In this document: one piece after another, positions 47,980-61,119 of the stretch
Position numbering within the stretch: the first letter of the stretch is position 1
Layout of the letters: the number at the start of each line of letters is the position of its first letter
Origin: Glebionis coronaria
Lineage: Eukaryota > Streptophyta > Magnoliopsida > Asterales > Asteraceae
DNA: 64,000 nt
NCBI GenBank assembly: GCA_025667525.1
Contig: CM046875.1
Location: forward strand, 203,604,271 to 203,668,270
Direction: 5' to 3'
Notes under the pieces: generated by a model
Told to the model about the DNA's origin: nothing
The model's database searches: none
The model's input: the letters and a program-made list of their open reading frames with translations, nothing else
Program-made: the position numbers and the translations under genes

Positions 47980-49599
47980 CTATGGGGTGGAAGGATCAAG
48001 CTTAGAATTCACTACACCAAGTGTCTCGAGCGAAAATGTTTCGGTGATTTCCTTGGGCTCGTAAACATTTTGGTGAGGATCTTCCAAACGAGAAAGATGA
48101 TCGGCCGCTAGATTCTCGGCTCCTTTTTTGTCAACGATTTTGTGATCAAATTCTTGAAGGAGGAGAATCCAACGAAGTAATCTAGGCTTAGCATCTTGCT
48201 TTGCCATGAGATACTTGATAGCCGAATGATCCGTATACACTATGCATTTAGCTAAGACGAGATAAGGTCGGAACTTCTCAAATGCATACACCACGGCAAG
48301 GATCTCCTTTTCCGTTGTAGTGTATTTTAGTTGGGCCTCGGTCATCGTCTTGCTAGCATAGTGAATAGGCAAGAAGTGCTTATCATGACGTTGCCCCAAT
48401 ACGGCCCCAATAGCGTAATCACTAGCATCACACATGAGCTCAAAGGGGAGGTTCCAATTGGGAGCAACAAGAATGGGAGCTTCGGTAAGTTTCCTCTTAA
48501 GGATTTCAAAGACTCGTACACAATCTTCGTTAAAGACAAAAGGTGCCTCTTTTTCAAGAAGATGTGTAATGGGTCGAGAAATCTTCGAAAAATCCTTGAT
48601 GAATCGACGATAAAAGCCCGCGTGGCCTAGGAAACTCCTAACTCCCTTAACGGTTTTGGGAGGAGGTAATTTGGCGATGACGTATACCTTAACTTGATCT
48701 ACCTCAATCCCCGCTTTCGAGACCTTGTGCCCTAAGACGATTCCACTCTTTACCATAAAATGACACTTTTCCCAATTGAGCACAAGGTTGGTTTCCTCAC
48801 AACGTTTCAAAATTCTCTCAAGAATCAACAAACACGAAGTGAACGAATTACCAAACACGGAAAAGTCATCCATGAAGACTTCCATCGTCTTCTCGATCAT
48901 GTCATGAAAAATAGCGATCATACACCTGTGAAAGGTTCCCGGTGCATTGCAAAGTCCGAATGGCATTCTACGATAGGCAAACGTTCCATATGGACACGTA
49001 AACGTAGTTTTTTCTTGATCACGAGGATCGTTGGGAATTTGGAAGTAACCGGAAAAACCATCTAAAAAGCAATAGAAATCGTTTCCCGCAAGAAGCTCCA
49101 ACATTTGGTCCATGAAGGGCAAGGGAAAATGGTCTTTTCGAGTGGCTTCATTCAACTTACGATAGTCAATGCACACTCTCCATCCGGTCACGAGTCTAGT
49201 GGGAATCAACTCGTTGGCATCGTTTGGCACACCGGTCATTCCTCCCTTTTTAGGTACACAATGAATAGCACTCACCCAAGGGCTATCGGAAATAGCGTAA
49301 ATCATTCCCGCGTCAAGGAGTTTAAGGACCTCCTTTTTGATGACGTCGTGAATTTTGGGGTTCACCCTCCTTTGACATTGGATTGCGGGCTTGTAATCCT
49401 CCTCCATTAATATTTTGTGAGTGCAAAACTTGGGATCGATTCCCTTAATGTCGGATAACTTCCACGTATTTGCCCCCTTGTGGTCCTTTAGAACATCGAC
49501 AAGTGCGGTTTTTTCATCATTCAAAGTTCCTTCGCAATAATAACCGGCAACTTGTCGCCTCCTCCAAATAGACATATTCGAGATGAGGAGGTAAATCAT
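47980..49599 (-). pseudogene. Element D reverse transcriptase and RNase H
   Basis: Open over about 1.6 kb. RT motifs: [51 protein letters not shown]-type [11 protein letters not shown] (first Asp), [16 protein letters not shown], and catalytic FMDD ([10 protein letters not shown], about 48868-48890), which is the usual Athila form. RNase [59 protein letters not shown]. It ends at a stop (47980) in the same frame as the following integrase. It overlaps the gag end in another frame, where two small indels near 49520-49570 disturb the gag-pol junction. Confidence 0.92.
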
Positions 49600-52429
49600 T
49601 CAACTCGAGGATAGGTGGTTCCTCAAGTGAAGATTTGGGCTCGATACTCATAACCTCCCCGGGTGGAGGAAATGGGAAATCGTTAAGAAAATCCTTGATA
49701 ATCGAGAAGTCCTCATCGTTGTCGAGGTCTTCGTTACAAGTACGTGGAACATCGAATTCTTCCAACGTAAAACCACCACCTTCAAATGGAGTGAAGGTTG
49801 GTGTCGAATTATCAAGAATTGGATCTAACATAGTGGGATTGCCACTAGTTTCTTCATCACCAAAACCTAGAACTTCTTGTGAAAATTCCTCGCAAACCAC
49901 GTCAATCATATCAAAGAGGTTTATGGTTGCAACGGAATAAACATGAGAAATTTGAGAGTTTTGAGTTGCGTTTATAACAAGTTCCTCGTCGTTGAAACGT
50001 AAGGTGATCTTTTTAGCATGAACATCGATCAAAGCCATAGACGTATCTAAAAACGAACGGCCTAAAATGAGAGGAACTTGAGGATCCGTGGGAATATCAA
50101 CAACGATAAAGTCTATGGGATAGTAGAACTTCCCCACTTTCATAAAAACGTCTTCCGCCAAACCACATGCGGGAATCGTGGAATGGTCGGCCAACTCGAT
50201 AGACATTAGTGAAGGAGTAAGATTAGGAAGATTGAGCGACTTGAAGATTGCAAGTGGCATCAAGTTAATGCTAGCACCAAGATCGGCCAAGGCATAGCTT
50301 TCCTCCATATCTTGAATTGCACAAGGGATCAAAAATTTACCGGGATCACCGACTTTTTGAGGTATGCGATTAAGATAAACCAACGAACAACTAGACAGTT
50401 GGTGCAACTTCTCCTTGTTGTTTAACATACTCTTAAAGTTAGCGGCAAATCGAGGCATCATGACCAAAGCATCGGCGAAACTCACATTAAAGTTCAAATC
50501 ACGAAACATTTTCATAAAAAGCTCAAATTGATAATTGTCGCGCTCTTGACGTTTCTCCTTCCTAAGTCTCGATGGATAGGGCAAAGGTGGTGTGGGTTGA
50601 GGCATAGTAGGCATAGCCTTTGGAATCTCGGGTTCCAATGATGGTAATGGTTCAACCATAGGTGTGGCATGAGCGGTACTTCGTGGGATTGATACATGCT
50701 CCTTTTGGACCACCACCTCGGGTTCTTCCTCAATTGCTTCCTCCGTAGGAGCAATTGGTTGAGGAGTCGGTTCCTTAAGTGTCTTACCACTACGTGTGGT
50801 AATCACTTTCATCTCACCCTTAGGGTTTGATACGGTGTTGCTAGGAAGACTACTTGAAGATGGTTTACACATTATTGCCTCAAACATAGACGAGATTTTA
50901 TCTTCAAACATGGATTGCCTCAATACGGCCTCGGTTTGCCTTTTCTCGGCCTTAAGCATCTCTTGTTTAATATCATGTTGCCCTTGTTCCATTTTTTGTT
51001 GGTTTTGTTGTAACCTTGTGACATTTCCTTCCATCTTGTTGGTGTGGATTTTAAGTTCATTAGCTAACTCATTTTTCAACTCTTTCTTCAAGTCGTTCTT
51101 AAACTCGGATCTTAGGCTAATGATTTCTCTTTGAATATTGTCAAACCTAGCATCATTCCCATTAGCGTATTCAACAAATTCATTTGGAAGATCTTTCAAC
51201 GTTTGCAAACTTTTGTTGTTGTTTTGAAAATCATTTTGATTCTTGTTTGAAACTTGATTATTAGCCCCTTGATTACCATAGTTTCCATTATTGAAATTGT
51301 TTTTGAAACCAACTTGATTGTTGCGATAGTTGTTGTTCGCATTTTGATTTGAACCAAAACCCGGTGGAGTCAATTGATTAGAGCGGGAAACTTGACCGTT
51401 TTGGTTGTAATTTCCCGTGGCCGCGAAGGCACTCGAAGTGTTACCACCGTTGGTAATGCACTCGGAGAAATCATGACCTCCACCACAATACATGCATGAA
51501 ACCTCAACCGCTTTAGCCGTAGCGGGAGCACTTGGTTCACCAGCTTTAAACTCAATCAAAAGTCCTTTTAGCTTAACCAAAATCTTGTTTTCCAAGTTCG
51601 CCTCAATTTGGCAAGCATCGATGGTAGTAGACAAAGAAGGTGAAGCCGAATACGAAGCCTTACGAACACTAGACGTGCTACGAGGACTATACACCTTAGA
51701 TCTATTTTCAATTATCACCAAAGCTTCCTCAACCGTTTTACACAAAAAATTACCACCCGCGGCGGCATTCAAATAATCCCTTTCATGATCATTAAGTTCA
51801 TTGTAAAACGTGTCAATTTGATGCAAGTCGGAAAAACCGTGATGAGGACATTCATGTAACATTTCCTTAAACCTATTCCAAGCCGTTGAAAAACTATCAT
51901 TAAACTCTTGTGAAAACTTTGAAATCTTGTTTTTCAAGTGCGTAGTCTTAGAGGGCGGAAAAAATTGGTTCACAAACTTAGACACGAGATCGTTCCACGT
52001 CAATATAGAATTGGGTGGCTCTTTCTCTAACCAAATTTTAGCGGGCCTCGCTAAGGAATACGGAAAAAGCATCATCTTAATCGAGTCATTCGAGACATCC
52101 TTAAACTTGCAAGTGGCGGTAAGACGATTGAATTGGCGGATATGGTTGTGTGGATTGTCCTTCTCATCACCACGGAATTGGTTGTTTTGGATCATCGACA
52201 ACAAACCCGTTTTCACCTCAAAATTCTCCGCAAGGATAGCGGGAATCATAATAGCCTCTCCATAACCCTCTGTGGGTGCTTGAAGTAACTCCATCATAGT
52301 TCGATTCGCCATGGTTGGTGCTTCTCTTACAATGGGTTCGTCAATAGGAGACTCCTCACTAGAAAGATTGGGAGTGGGAGTTTTGTTCTTTCACTTACGT
52401 TCACGTTTTGCTTGATTACGAGTTAGCAT
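49517..52429 (-). pseudogene. Element D gag and protease
   Basis: The likely start is the ATG at 52429 (MLTRNQAKRERK), followed by an in-frame TGA near 52392. The long frame is open from 52312 (MANRTMMELLQ) to 49517, 931 codons. The gag domain spans about 52200-51700 (IRQFNRLTATCKFKDVSND, PYSLARPAKIWLEKEP, SFSTAWNRFKEMLHECPHHG). The zinc knuckle is CMYCGGGHDFSEC (CX2CX3HX4C, about 51460-51500). An Asn-rich linker, a coiled-coil stretch with repeated KNELK-type heptads (about 51140-50900) and a Pro-rich hinge follow. The protease is at 50400-50000 with ADLGASINLMP (about 50262-50300) and PLILGRSFL. It encodes capsid, nucleocapsid and the aspartic protease. Confidence 0.9.
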
Positions 52430-53155
52430 AAACGTCACGTACAACGAGGGGACGAGAAAAGAAGATTCTTTTTGGTGTTTTGTATTTTTCAATTTTTTTG
52501 TGGTTTTTGGTTGTATTAACCTTTTAGGATTTTGGTGAATGTATTAAGTAGACACAAATATACAAATCTCCTCCTTAATCAAATCTCTTGATTAAAGAAG
52601 CCTCAAGGAATGAAAACGATCACGTGAAGTGAACGCCTTCGATGACTTTAGAACGTTGGTGGAACACCAAAACGTTCAAGAGGGTTTAATCAATGAAAAC
52701 CAAGAAAATATATATGATACTTAGTAATACTTTGGGCGGCAAAACCCTCGATTAGCTCTCAAAATCAAATACTCACAAGCAAGCGGGGAAACGAGGCGGC
52801 GCGAAGCACTTAAGAGCCTTTTTCCTTAGGATATATTTTATAATATCCGCCTTATACCCACCTTGTAGTTTGTATTTTTCAAGATTGAGCTTCACGAAAG
52901 TATTTATCTATTTTTGCCTTTTTCTTTGGTTTGAGATTCGAATACAATGATTGGGTAATGACCTCCCAAGTCAAGGTTGTGATTTCTCACGTATTTGGAG
53001 TACTTGTGAATTTTTTGTTCTACGTATACACTATAGTAATAGTATTCACACAAAAACCGAAAACCGATAATACGTATTAGTAGAGTGCTACTAATACAAA
53101 TACTATTTTTGTTAGTATATAAAAACAACAATTCCAAATCAAAACACAACACGCC
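52430..53155 (-). other. Element D leader between PBS and gag
   Basis: AT-rich sequence without recognisable protein. An 82-codon frame at 52904-53152 has no known features and lies right after the PBS, so it is probably chance. Confidence 0.6.
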
Positions 53156-53173
53156 TCCCTGGCAGCGGCGCCA
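53156..53173 (-). other. Primer-binding site of element D (tRNA-Asp type)
   Basis: The minus strand reads TGGCGCCGCTGCCAGGGA, 3 nt inside the LTR. It is two bases off the Athila PBS TGGCGCCGTTGCCGGGGA, which is complementary to the tRNA-Asp 3' end. Confidence 0.85.
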
Positions 53174-53176
53174 AAA

Positions 53177-56100
53177 TGATAATTGTAAATTAGCACTTGT
53201 TTAGGAAAACAAGGCAATTAGGGCAAATATTAACAAGTAGTTTAGGAAAACTACAAGTTATGACCCAAAGTGGGGATCGTTATCAAGGAGGCTCAGTGTG
53301 TGTGTGATGAAATGATTATCTTTCTGATTATATTTTTGAGAAAGAAAAGTAGAAATGAGATTAGAAGAGAATGACGGTTACGAAGACGGATTAAACTAAG
53401 TCGAAAAAGGTGTACACGTAAAACCGTAAAAAGCACTAAAATTATAATTTTACCCTAAAAATTACCAAAAATCACTAAAAATCAACAAAAATATTCTAAG
53501 AGTTTACAAAAAATCCAAACTTGCCAAAACCTTTTAATTAATTAAATAATGACTTTTTAATGCTAATTAAAGCCCTAAAAATCAAAATTAACTATTAAAA
53601 AGTCCACAACAAGATATTAAAGTTTGTAAACCTCAAAAATACCCTAATTAAGCTAAAAAGTATTTTTCAAAATTTTAAAATCACTAAAAACTATTTTAAA
53701 CAATTAAAAACTACTAAAATCAGTTAAAAATTAAATTAATTCTACAAAATAATTAAAAGACTCTAAAAATATTTGGAAAGTTGCAAAATTCCTAATTAAG
53801 TGTCTACAATCTAGAAAAAATATAAAAACTTAGAAAATCAGACTTTTAATTTTTAACAATAAAATAATATTAAAATATTATTAAAAATCCAAAAATCATA
53901 AAAAATTCTAAAAACTTGCAAACTAGCTTATATTAACCTAAATAACTCAGAAATGAAAGTGAAATTACCTAAATACCCTTAATGGGCCTACAAAATAGGC
54001 TAAACCCAAAACAGAACCTTATTGGGCCAAATTTGGGCCCAATATAAAAAAGTGTCCAAAATAAGCCCAAAAAGCACTACTTGACTCAAAATTTGATTTC
54101 AAACAACTTTTTCCAAAGGCCCAAAAGCTGAAAGTGTGAAATAAGCTAGCTTATACCAAACAGCTTATTCTTAATGGGCTTTTTGGCCCATTAAGCTATA
54201 AGCCAATGCCATAAGCTGAAATTAAACACACAAGCTTCTTTTGTCCTAAATAAGACTTCTACAAAAAGAAATTTGAAATAAGCCCAAGGAATAAGCCTGA
54301 AAATGCAATAAGCAATCTACAGAAAACGACAAAATAGTCGTTTTTGAGTTCTAGGCCACCCCAAGTGCTGATTCAAGTTTCTATAACTTTCAAATGACTT
54401 AATTAAGCAAAATCAACAAAGAGTTTTCAAATAAGCTAACTCAATAAGCTGGAAAAAGCAACTAAGCACTTATGTAAAAGTCAAATAAGTTGGTTTTCTA
54501 GTAAAAAGTCAAAGTCAAAGTCTAATAAGCTCTAGTCTACTCAAATGGGTCAAATAATGAAGATCTATCACAAAAAATAAGTTGTTGCAAGTCTGGATAA
54601 GCTAAAATAGCTTATTGATAAGCTGAGTACAAGTTTACACTAGCAGGGGCTAGTTTTGGGTGTTGAGCAGTGGGAACTTTTCCCACTGCTTGACTTATAG
54701 ACTTTTTTGTCTTTAGTGAACTTTTTTAGAATTCAGATTACACAAAGGCACCCAAATGATCTTTGGATCATAAGGAGTCAATAACAATCAAAAATTCACA
54801 AACACAATCACCCAATTTGAACAGATTAATCAATAAAGCACCAGATGTTGCACATACATGAACAAATAAGCAGAACAGGTTCAATAAGCAATTTTAGCAC
54901 AATTCAGCCAGCCAAATTCAACCAAATGCATACACAAGTTATATTAAACTCAAATAAACAAGTCTAAACAAGTTTCATGCAAGGATTCAAAGAATTAAGC
55001 AAGATTCAAGCACCTTAAGTTACTAATGAACACAAGAACATGCAATTTTTCACTTTGCTGATGTATTTGACACACAAGCCAGATTAAACACCTCAGATCT
55101 ATCAAGTATGTTATCTTAATGATGTTTAAACAGATTTTATCCCTAAACATGCATAAACTCTAGGTTTTCCCAAAATTTTAGGTCAAAAAGAGTCAAACTC
55201 ACAAAGTTATAGCTCAATCTTTGATTCAAGGTTTCAAACCACAAAACTTGCAGCAAAACACTCTCAAACAAGTGTATATCAGATACCAAGCACAAATAAC
55301 AACTCCTAACAACACAATACCAAGATGCAATCACAAACAGGTAATCCCAAACACCCCTTTATCTTTTCAAATCCAATTTTAAACAAGAAAAAGTGAGATT
55401 TTAGACCACCCAAGTGATGATTAACACAATAACAGATGAGAACAACAGATTCAAGCAAGAATAAGCCACAAAATACACAAGAACATAGGCAACACTCAAA
55501 TATCACAAATATCCAAAATATTTTCAGATTTTGGGATTAAGGGTGTGTACCTCATGGATGTACATCCACACCCACGGATTTTGAGCTTATGTGCTAGCAA
55601 GAACAAGCACAAGCTTCCACAACAAAGCCTGCTAAGAATCAACAAAGTTAGAAGCAAGAGTATAAAAACAGAAACTTGAAAAATCCTTGATTGATGCAAC
55701 TCTTGTCCTCCACACTTGATTATCCCCAAGTTATAAGCTTCACCACACCTTGATAACACAATATCAGGATGCTATGATCAGCCCTATAGCCCAAGAATTC
55801 CAAGATAGACCAAGAACTTAGCAAAATATCAAGAAAATGAAGAAAATGTGCAAACTTTTGCACACTCCTCTTTTGAAAACAGGTTTTTGATTCAAATTCA
55901 GTAAACAAAGAACATAAACAAGCATAAATAAGATGGCACTTGGTCTTTCTTCAACACACTTAACACAATTTCATAAATCTGAAAATAGGATTTACAAGTG
56001 CTTGAACAAGGAAAAACCAAAAGCAACGTACAAATGAGACCCTATGGCTTTATATATAGCCTTATAATGTATCTAGAAAGCTGATAAAGAAGTAAAACCC

Positions 56101-57408
56101 TATTCTTGAACTTCCAAAATTGCCCTTGTGTAGTTTGAATAACTTGAAGAATCATGTGACGGATTCTTGTTGTGTAGTGATAGCTGGCAAGCAAAAGGTG
56201 ATCCAAAGGCTTGTAACAAGCTTAGAAAGTAAGCATAATTTTCCAACGTTGGTTTGCTGCCACCTTTTGGCAGTATGCATGAGTGTGGAGCAGGGGAGTC
56301 ACAAGGAGACAAATGGGGTGATGAGGTGTCCAAGTTTAAGGTTGGGAAGTGATTATGATATCCTTAATATTAAATATGGAAAAGATTAAGGATTAATTCC
56401 AAGTAATTAAGAAATCACCAATTTAGATTAAGAACACCAAGAAAAGGTTTTTGATCTTGTTTTGGGTATAAATACATGTTTGGCGCGTTTAAATAAACTA
56501 ATCCCAGATTAGTTAAGGTTGTTTTAAGTGGACAGCTGAGGTGGACAAAGGGTGGTAGGGGATTGGTGTGTTTTGGTGAGTGGGGCACGTGTCACCCCCT
56601 CAATGGTTAAGGTAACAATCATGTCTGCCAGTATTAAACCCCTATCTTTTCACAAGTTGTCATTTTTCTGTCAAACTCTATCAACGCCCAAATTCTTCTT
56701 TGTCAACTTTTGCAACTTTACACTTTTGCCCCAAAAACTTTTTTGAAGTAAATTCAGGGGTATTTCTTGCCATTTTGTGATACTTCAAGGTCTGATTTGG
56801 CATTTTGTTGATGGATAATGGTCTTGATTTGCATATTTGATATTTTGGAGGACTGAATTTGCCAAGTCATAATGATTGAGGGACCATTTTTTCCAAATGT
56901 TGAAAGTTAAGGGTCCTTTTTGTAATTTTGGAATTTTCAAAGGACCAAACTTGTAATTTTTTGCACTTTGAAGGACTTCATGTTGTTTTTTACATTGTGG
57001 AGGATAATGGTAGACAACTTAGCTTTGTTGAGGGGCTAAACTTGCCAAGTCTTCAAAGTGGAGGGCCCTTTTTGTATTTTTGACAAACTTTAGGGACCAA
57101 TCTTGTAATTATGAAGATACAAGGGTATAAAGTGTCAATTCTTCAATATTGGAGGACCCTTCTTCATAATTCTTCAAATCTTCAAGGGGTTATCTTGGGA
57201 AAGTCTTCATTAGGGCTTGGTTCATTGTGCGGCTTCATTTCCTGTGTTCGTTTTTGTATGATTCTTGTGATCTTTTGTCATTTTCTCAATATCCATACCT
57301 AAAATACACAAGAAACAAACACAAGCATATATATGGGTATTTTGATGATATTTAATGCATTTTAAGCCCTTTTTAGATGATAAACTATGTATAAAAGCAG
57401 TCTCATCA
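53177..57408 (-). repeat. Element D 5' LTR (4.2 kb)
   Basis: Matches 40648-44873. It carries the same AATAAGC-rich block (about 54040-54640), the TATA box near 56050, and GGACCAAACTTGTAATTTT lines (56760-57120). The target duplication ACCTA follows at 57409. Confidence 0.93.
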
Positions 57409-58647
57409 ACCTACATGGATGACCCCGATCGTCAACTATTTGACTAATGAAACCCTTCCAGACGATGAAAAAGTGGCACGGCGCATCAGAAGAAAGTCGC
57501 AGCACTTCGAACTTCGAGAAGGTATCCTCTATAAGCGCTCTTTCTTGCAGCCGTGGTTGCGGTGTGTAGGACCATGTCAGGCCACTTATGTGATCAGTGA
57601 GATACATGAAGGGTTATGCGGCATGCACGCAGGTCCACGATCCGTGGTCGCTCGAGCCCTACGTACAGGATATTATTGGCCTACCATGCATAGGGACGCA
57701 CGCGACATGATTCGCAAGTGCAGTGATTGCCAAGTGCATAGACCAATGCCGCGACATCCGCAGTAGGAGCTTACACCTATTACATCCCTATGGCCATTCT
57801 ATAAGTGGGGAATGGACATCGCAGGACCATTTCCTGTAGCTGCGGGGGGAGTTAAGTTCTTGATTGTTGCAATGGACTACTTTACACGATGGATAGAGGC
57901 CAAGGCAGTCAAATCCATCACAGGCAAACAAGTTAAAAAGTTTGTTTGGGAGAACATTGTGTGTCGTTTTGGCTTACCAGGAGAAATCATCTCGGACAAC
58001 GGTAAACAGTTCGCGGATAATCCATTCAAGGACTGGTGCGCATCATTGAAATCAAACGGTGCTTCGCGTCTGTTAAGCACTCGTAGACAAATGGCCTTGT
58101 GGAACGAGAAAATAGAAGCTTGGGAAACGGCATCAAGGCACGCCTGGAGGAACGAAGTGCCAAATGGGTGGATGAGCTACCACATGTTCTATGGGCGCAT
58201 AGGACTATGATCAAAACAGCCAATGGGGACACTCCATTTGCATTGGCCTACGGCACTGAAGCTGTTATACCAGCAGAAATCGGAATGCCTACCATCCACA
58301 CAGCGGAGGTTAATGTCGTCACGAACGACGGGCAACTGCGAATCAACCTGGATTTATTGGCAGAGAAAAGGGAGATAGCAGCCATCAATGAGGCTAAGTC
58401 CAAGGCTAAAATGAAGGCTTATTATGACGCCAAGGTTAAAGGTGTTTCTTTTCGACCGGGAGATTATGTCTATCGTGCTAACGAAGCAAGTCGAGCGGAG
58501 AATACAGGAAAGTTGGGCCCTAAATGGGAGGGACCGTACGAGGTCACGGAAGCCTTAGGACGAGGCGCGTACAAGGTACGTGACATGGATGGCCGCGATC
58601 TGGAACGCACATGGAACATCTCCAATCTCAAAAGGTGCTATCTTTGA
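57409..58647 (+). pseudogene. Element E integrase
   Basis: The frame continues in phase from 40647 across element D. HHCC domain: IHEGLCGMHAGPRSV ... CSDCQVH. A TAG lies at 57764. The core has Asp in WGMDIAGPFP, then IVAMDYFTRWIEAKAV, and Asp in IISDNGKQFADNPF. A frameshift near 58050-58095 follows. The next frame has Glu in NGLVERENRSL, then KWVDELPHVLWAHRTM, TPFALAYGTEAVIPAE and a C-terminal part with GPKWEGPYEV and WNISNLKRCYL, ending at the TGA at 58645-58647. Catalytic residues D, D, E are all present, but the frame is broken twice. Confidence 0.92.
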
Positions 58648-59351
58648 AAGCTACGACTTCCGCATGGATACTTCGCTACACTTGGCTTTAATGAAGATCC
58701 ATGTAATCTATCTGTTTTGTTTCTTATGTTTTTCTCGGTTCCTTTTTTGTTTTAAGACTTCCCATTCTTGTTCAAACAAAAAATATAAACGTTCTAATAA
58801 AATGCCGTGGTGCCTAGCTAGCTCCACGGCTTGTCTTGTGCAAATTATTTCTTAGGATTTTCATGTGAATTTTAGTTATTATTATAATATGCCATGTCTC
58901 ATTCATATGCATTCATTCAAATAACCGTACATGTACTATACGCCTCCAGGCAGGGTAAGAGGATTGAGTGAACCTACTAATTCAACTTGTCACGTAAGAG
59001 GGATGCAACCCCAGCAGCGCGGATCATGTATCCTTACTAGACACCTTACTCACAAGACGTTGTGGTAAGTTTCCGTATGTCATACTCACGCAGTACTTTG
59101 CATAGTAAAGACGCACGTCGCATGTCTAGTAAATTATAGACTTGAATGTATTTCCTCTTTTATGTAAGACGTGACATGTCATGCAGTATCGGTATACGAT
59201 ATTTAACAAAATAAAATACACAAGTTTCCAAATCATAACAAAATGGCCGTGGTAGTCACGGACTTACATACAAAAGACAGTTATTTCACACATCAGTCTT
59301 AGCCGTGTACATGCACGGACGAATATAAGCTACAAATGTTTACGAGATAAA
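58648..59351 (+). other. Element E region between pol end and antisense ORF
   Basis: No protein. A perfect hairpin GCCGTGG/CCACGGC lies at 58804-58830. CCACGGCT/GCCGTG-type words recur at about 59245 and 59300. It would contain the 3' ends of two convergent transcription units. Confidence 0.5.
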
Positions 59352-61119
59352 TTACAATGGAGGTAGGAATTCCCCTATGTCCTTCTTCCATTCTTCGATC
59401 AAAGCACGGAGGGCCTCCCCTCGAGCGTTCTTTCCATCCTGCGCCTTGGTCGCAGTCGCATCCAACGCCTTGGCAAGCAGTTTTTCACCTTTCATTACTT
59501 TTGACACGGAGTCATAAGTAGGCAAGGTCAGTTGGATGGGATCCGCAGTGAGCTTGGACATTACCAGTTCATTAGGAGCATCCTTCAGCGCCTCCAGCTC
59601 GTCCAAAAGAGGGTGTTGGATTTCCGCAAGTGCATCCATTGACGCGGTCATCTTGTCCGCAGCTGCAGGATTATGGTAGGGATGCTGCATAATATCTTCG
59701 TTCTTACCTATCAATTCTGCAGCCTGGACCAAGCCCTCATGCCTACCACGGTCGATCCCATCCGACACGACCCTGGCAAATGCTTGTAGCAGGTGCGGAG
59801 CTTCCATGACCTTGCTTACGGCAAGGCGCATTCCTTGTCCAATCATCCACCTGTGCCCAACTATGGCAGATTGAAACGGAGGACACATTCTTTCAGCACA
59901 ACTTGTGACCATCTTGCTCAGCTCCTCCTCAGCCGTTGCAGCTTGCTCTTCCAAATTGGTCCGCACTTGTGTTAGCTCATCCTTCAGCGCATCGCGCTCC
60001 TGGGCGATGTTGAATGCTTGTACGGTTAAGGCTTTGGTAGAGGCTTCGGCCACGGATACCTGCATATGGAACTTAGAGTTATCACAAGGATAATATGTTT
60101 TTTCTTGGGTAAAAAAAAAAAAGAGGACAAACAAATATATGTATAATATTCTTGTTGAAATCATACCTTCTCATTCGATGCGGCTACGAGGGCCTCGAGC
60201 TCGCCGATGCGTTTTTCTCGGTTGTCGGCATGAAGGGATTGCTCCTTCACTGTAGCCTCGGCCGTAACCAGAGCCGTTTGAAAGGTAGCAATGTTCTTCT
60301 CATTCTTCACAACTAATGCCTCACGACGAGCTATCCTTTTATCTGCACGCTTCACATTTGCAAGGGCCTTGATCAGGCGGCGTCTTAAAGCGGCACCCAC
60401 CGTCACTTGATGAGCGGACGACACATCAAACTGCTCCAGCAAAGATTCATGATCCAGCTCGTCTAAGTCTTGTGCAAGGGCTAGAGGGGTGATATGCTCG
60501 ATAAATTCCGAACACTCAGACTCCACCTCCAACCTTATTAAACTAGAGAGATTCCAGGCTAGGCGCAGGCTATTTTCTGGTCCTTCGGGAAGGGGTTCCT
60601 CGGCGTGTTTCGTAGCAGAGGACGGGGGTCTGTTTGATGTTGTGGGGGAAGGGTTCCTCTCCACCTCTTCCTCTTGTGCTACAGTCGACGGATCTGCCCT
60701 GTTATTGACATATGCAACTTTTGTTTAGGCATTCTATATTTAACGAGCAACAAGGCAATGAAAGGCTAGAAGACGAGGGGTGCTTACGTGGTACCAGTCG
60801 CAGGTTCTGGGGCGGTAGGGGCTACGGCACTCACGGGGGTAGCTCGCCAGACTTGCTCATCCATGTGCGGTGTGGGGTGGGCCTGGGCCGTCGCAGTACC
60901 ACTTCCCTCCTGGTACTGTGGATGATCTTTCCTCAGTTTCTCTGGGGGAGCATTCGAGGCCCCCGCCTCATCCCCTATTGTCTTTGCCACCCTCCTGGTG
61001 GTCTTTCTCTTTCTGGATGTGGGTTGGGCGGACCCAGAGGCTTGAGTGATGTCTTCATCCTCAAGGTTGAGGAAATCACTTTCATCTTCCTGGTGCGTCG
61101 CGGCGCCCTCCAACAGCAA
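59352..61119 (-). CDS. Element E antisense ORF, three exons, 5' end truncated
   Basis: On the minus strand three open segments join by GT-AG introns in phase. Exon 1 is 61119-60788 (donor GTAAGC, ends after two bases of a codon). Exon 2 is 60698-60167 (acceptor AACAG, donor GTATGA, phase 0). Exon 3 is 60059-59352 (acceptor TATGCAG after a T-rich tract, ends TGA/TAA-type stop at 59352). The three lengths sum to a multiple of three, about 520 residues. Exon 1 is acidic with a KRKTTRR basic patch. Exons 2-3 are Ala/Glu/Lys-rich and look coiled-coil. No known domain. Antisense extra ORFs downstream of pol are known in Tat elements; function unknown. The natural start was lost because another element begins at 61121; no ATG precedes exon 1. 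Confidence 0.7.

Larger units (their letters stand above)
40648..57408 (-). mobile_element. Ty3/gypsy element D (Athila lineage), complete minus-strand copy (16.8 kb)
   Basis: LTRs 40648-44873 and 53177-57408 (4226 and 4232 bp) begin on the minus strand TGATGAGACTGC and end CAATTATCA. The perfect target duplication ACCTA is at 40643-40647 and 57409-57413. Inside, read on the minus strand: PBS, leader, gag-protease, RT-RNase H, integrase, a spacer without an env-like gene, PPT. The first 120 bp of the two LTRs differ at five sites by eye. Stops and small indels break gag, pol and integrase. It is inserted between the second RNase H and integrase of element E, so it is younger than E. Confidence 0.95.
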
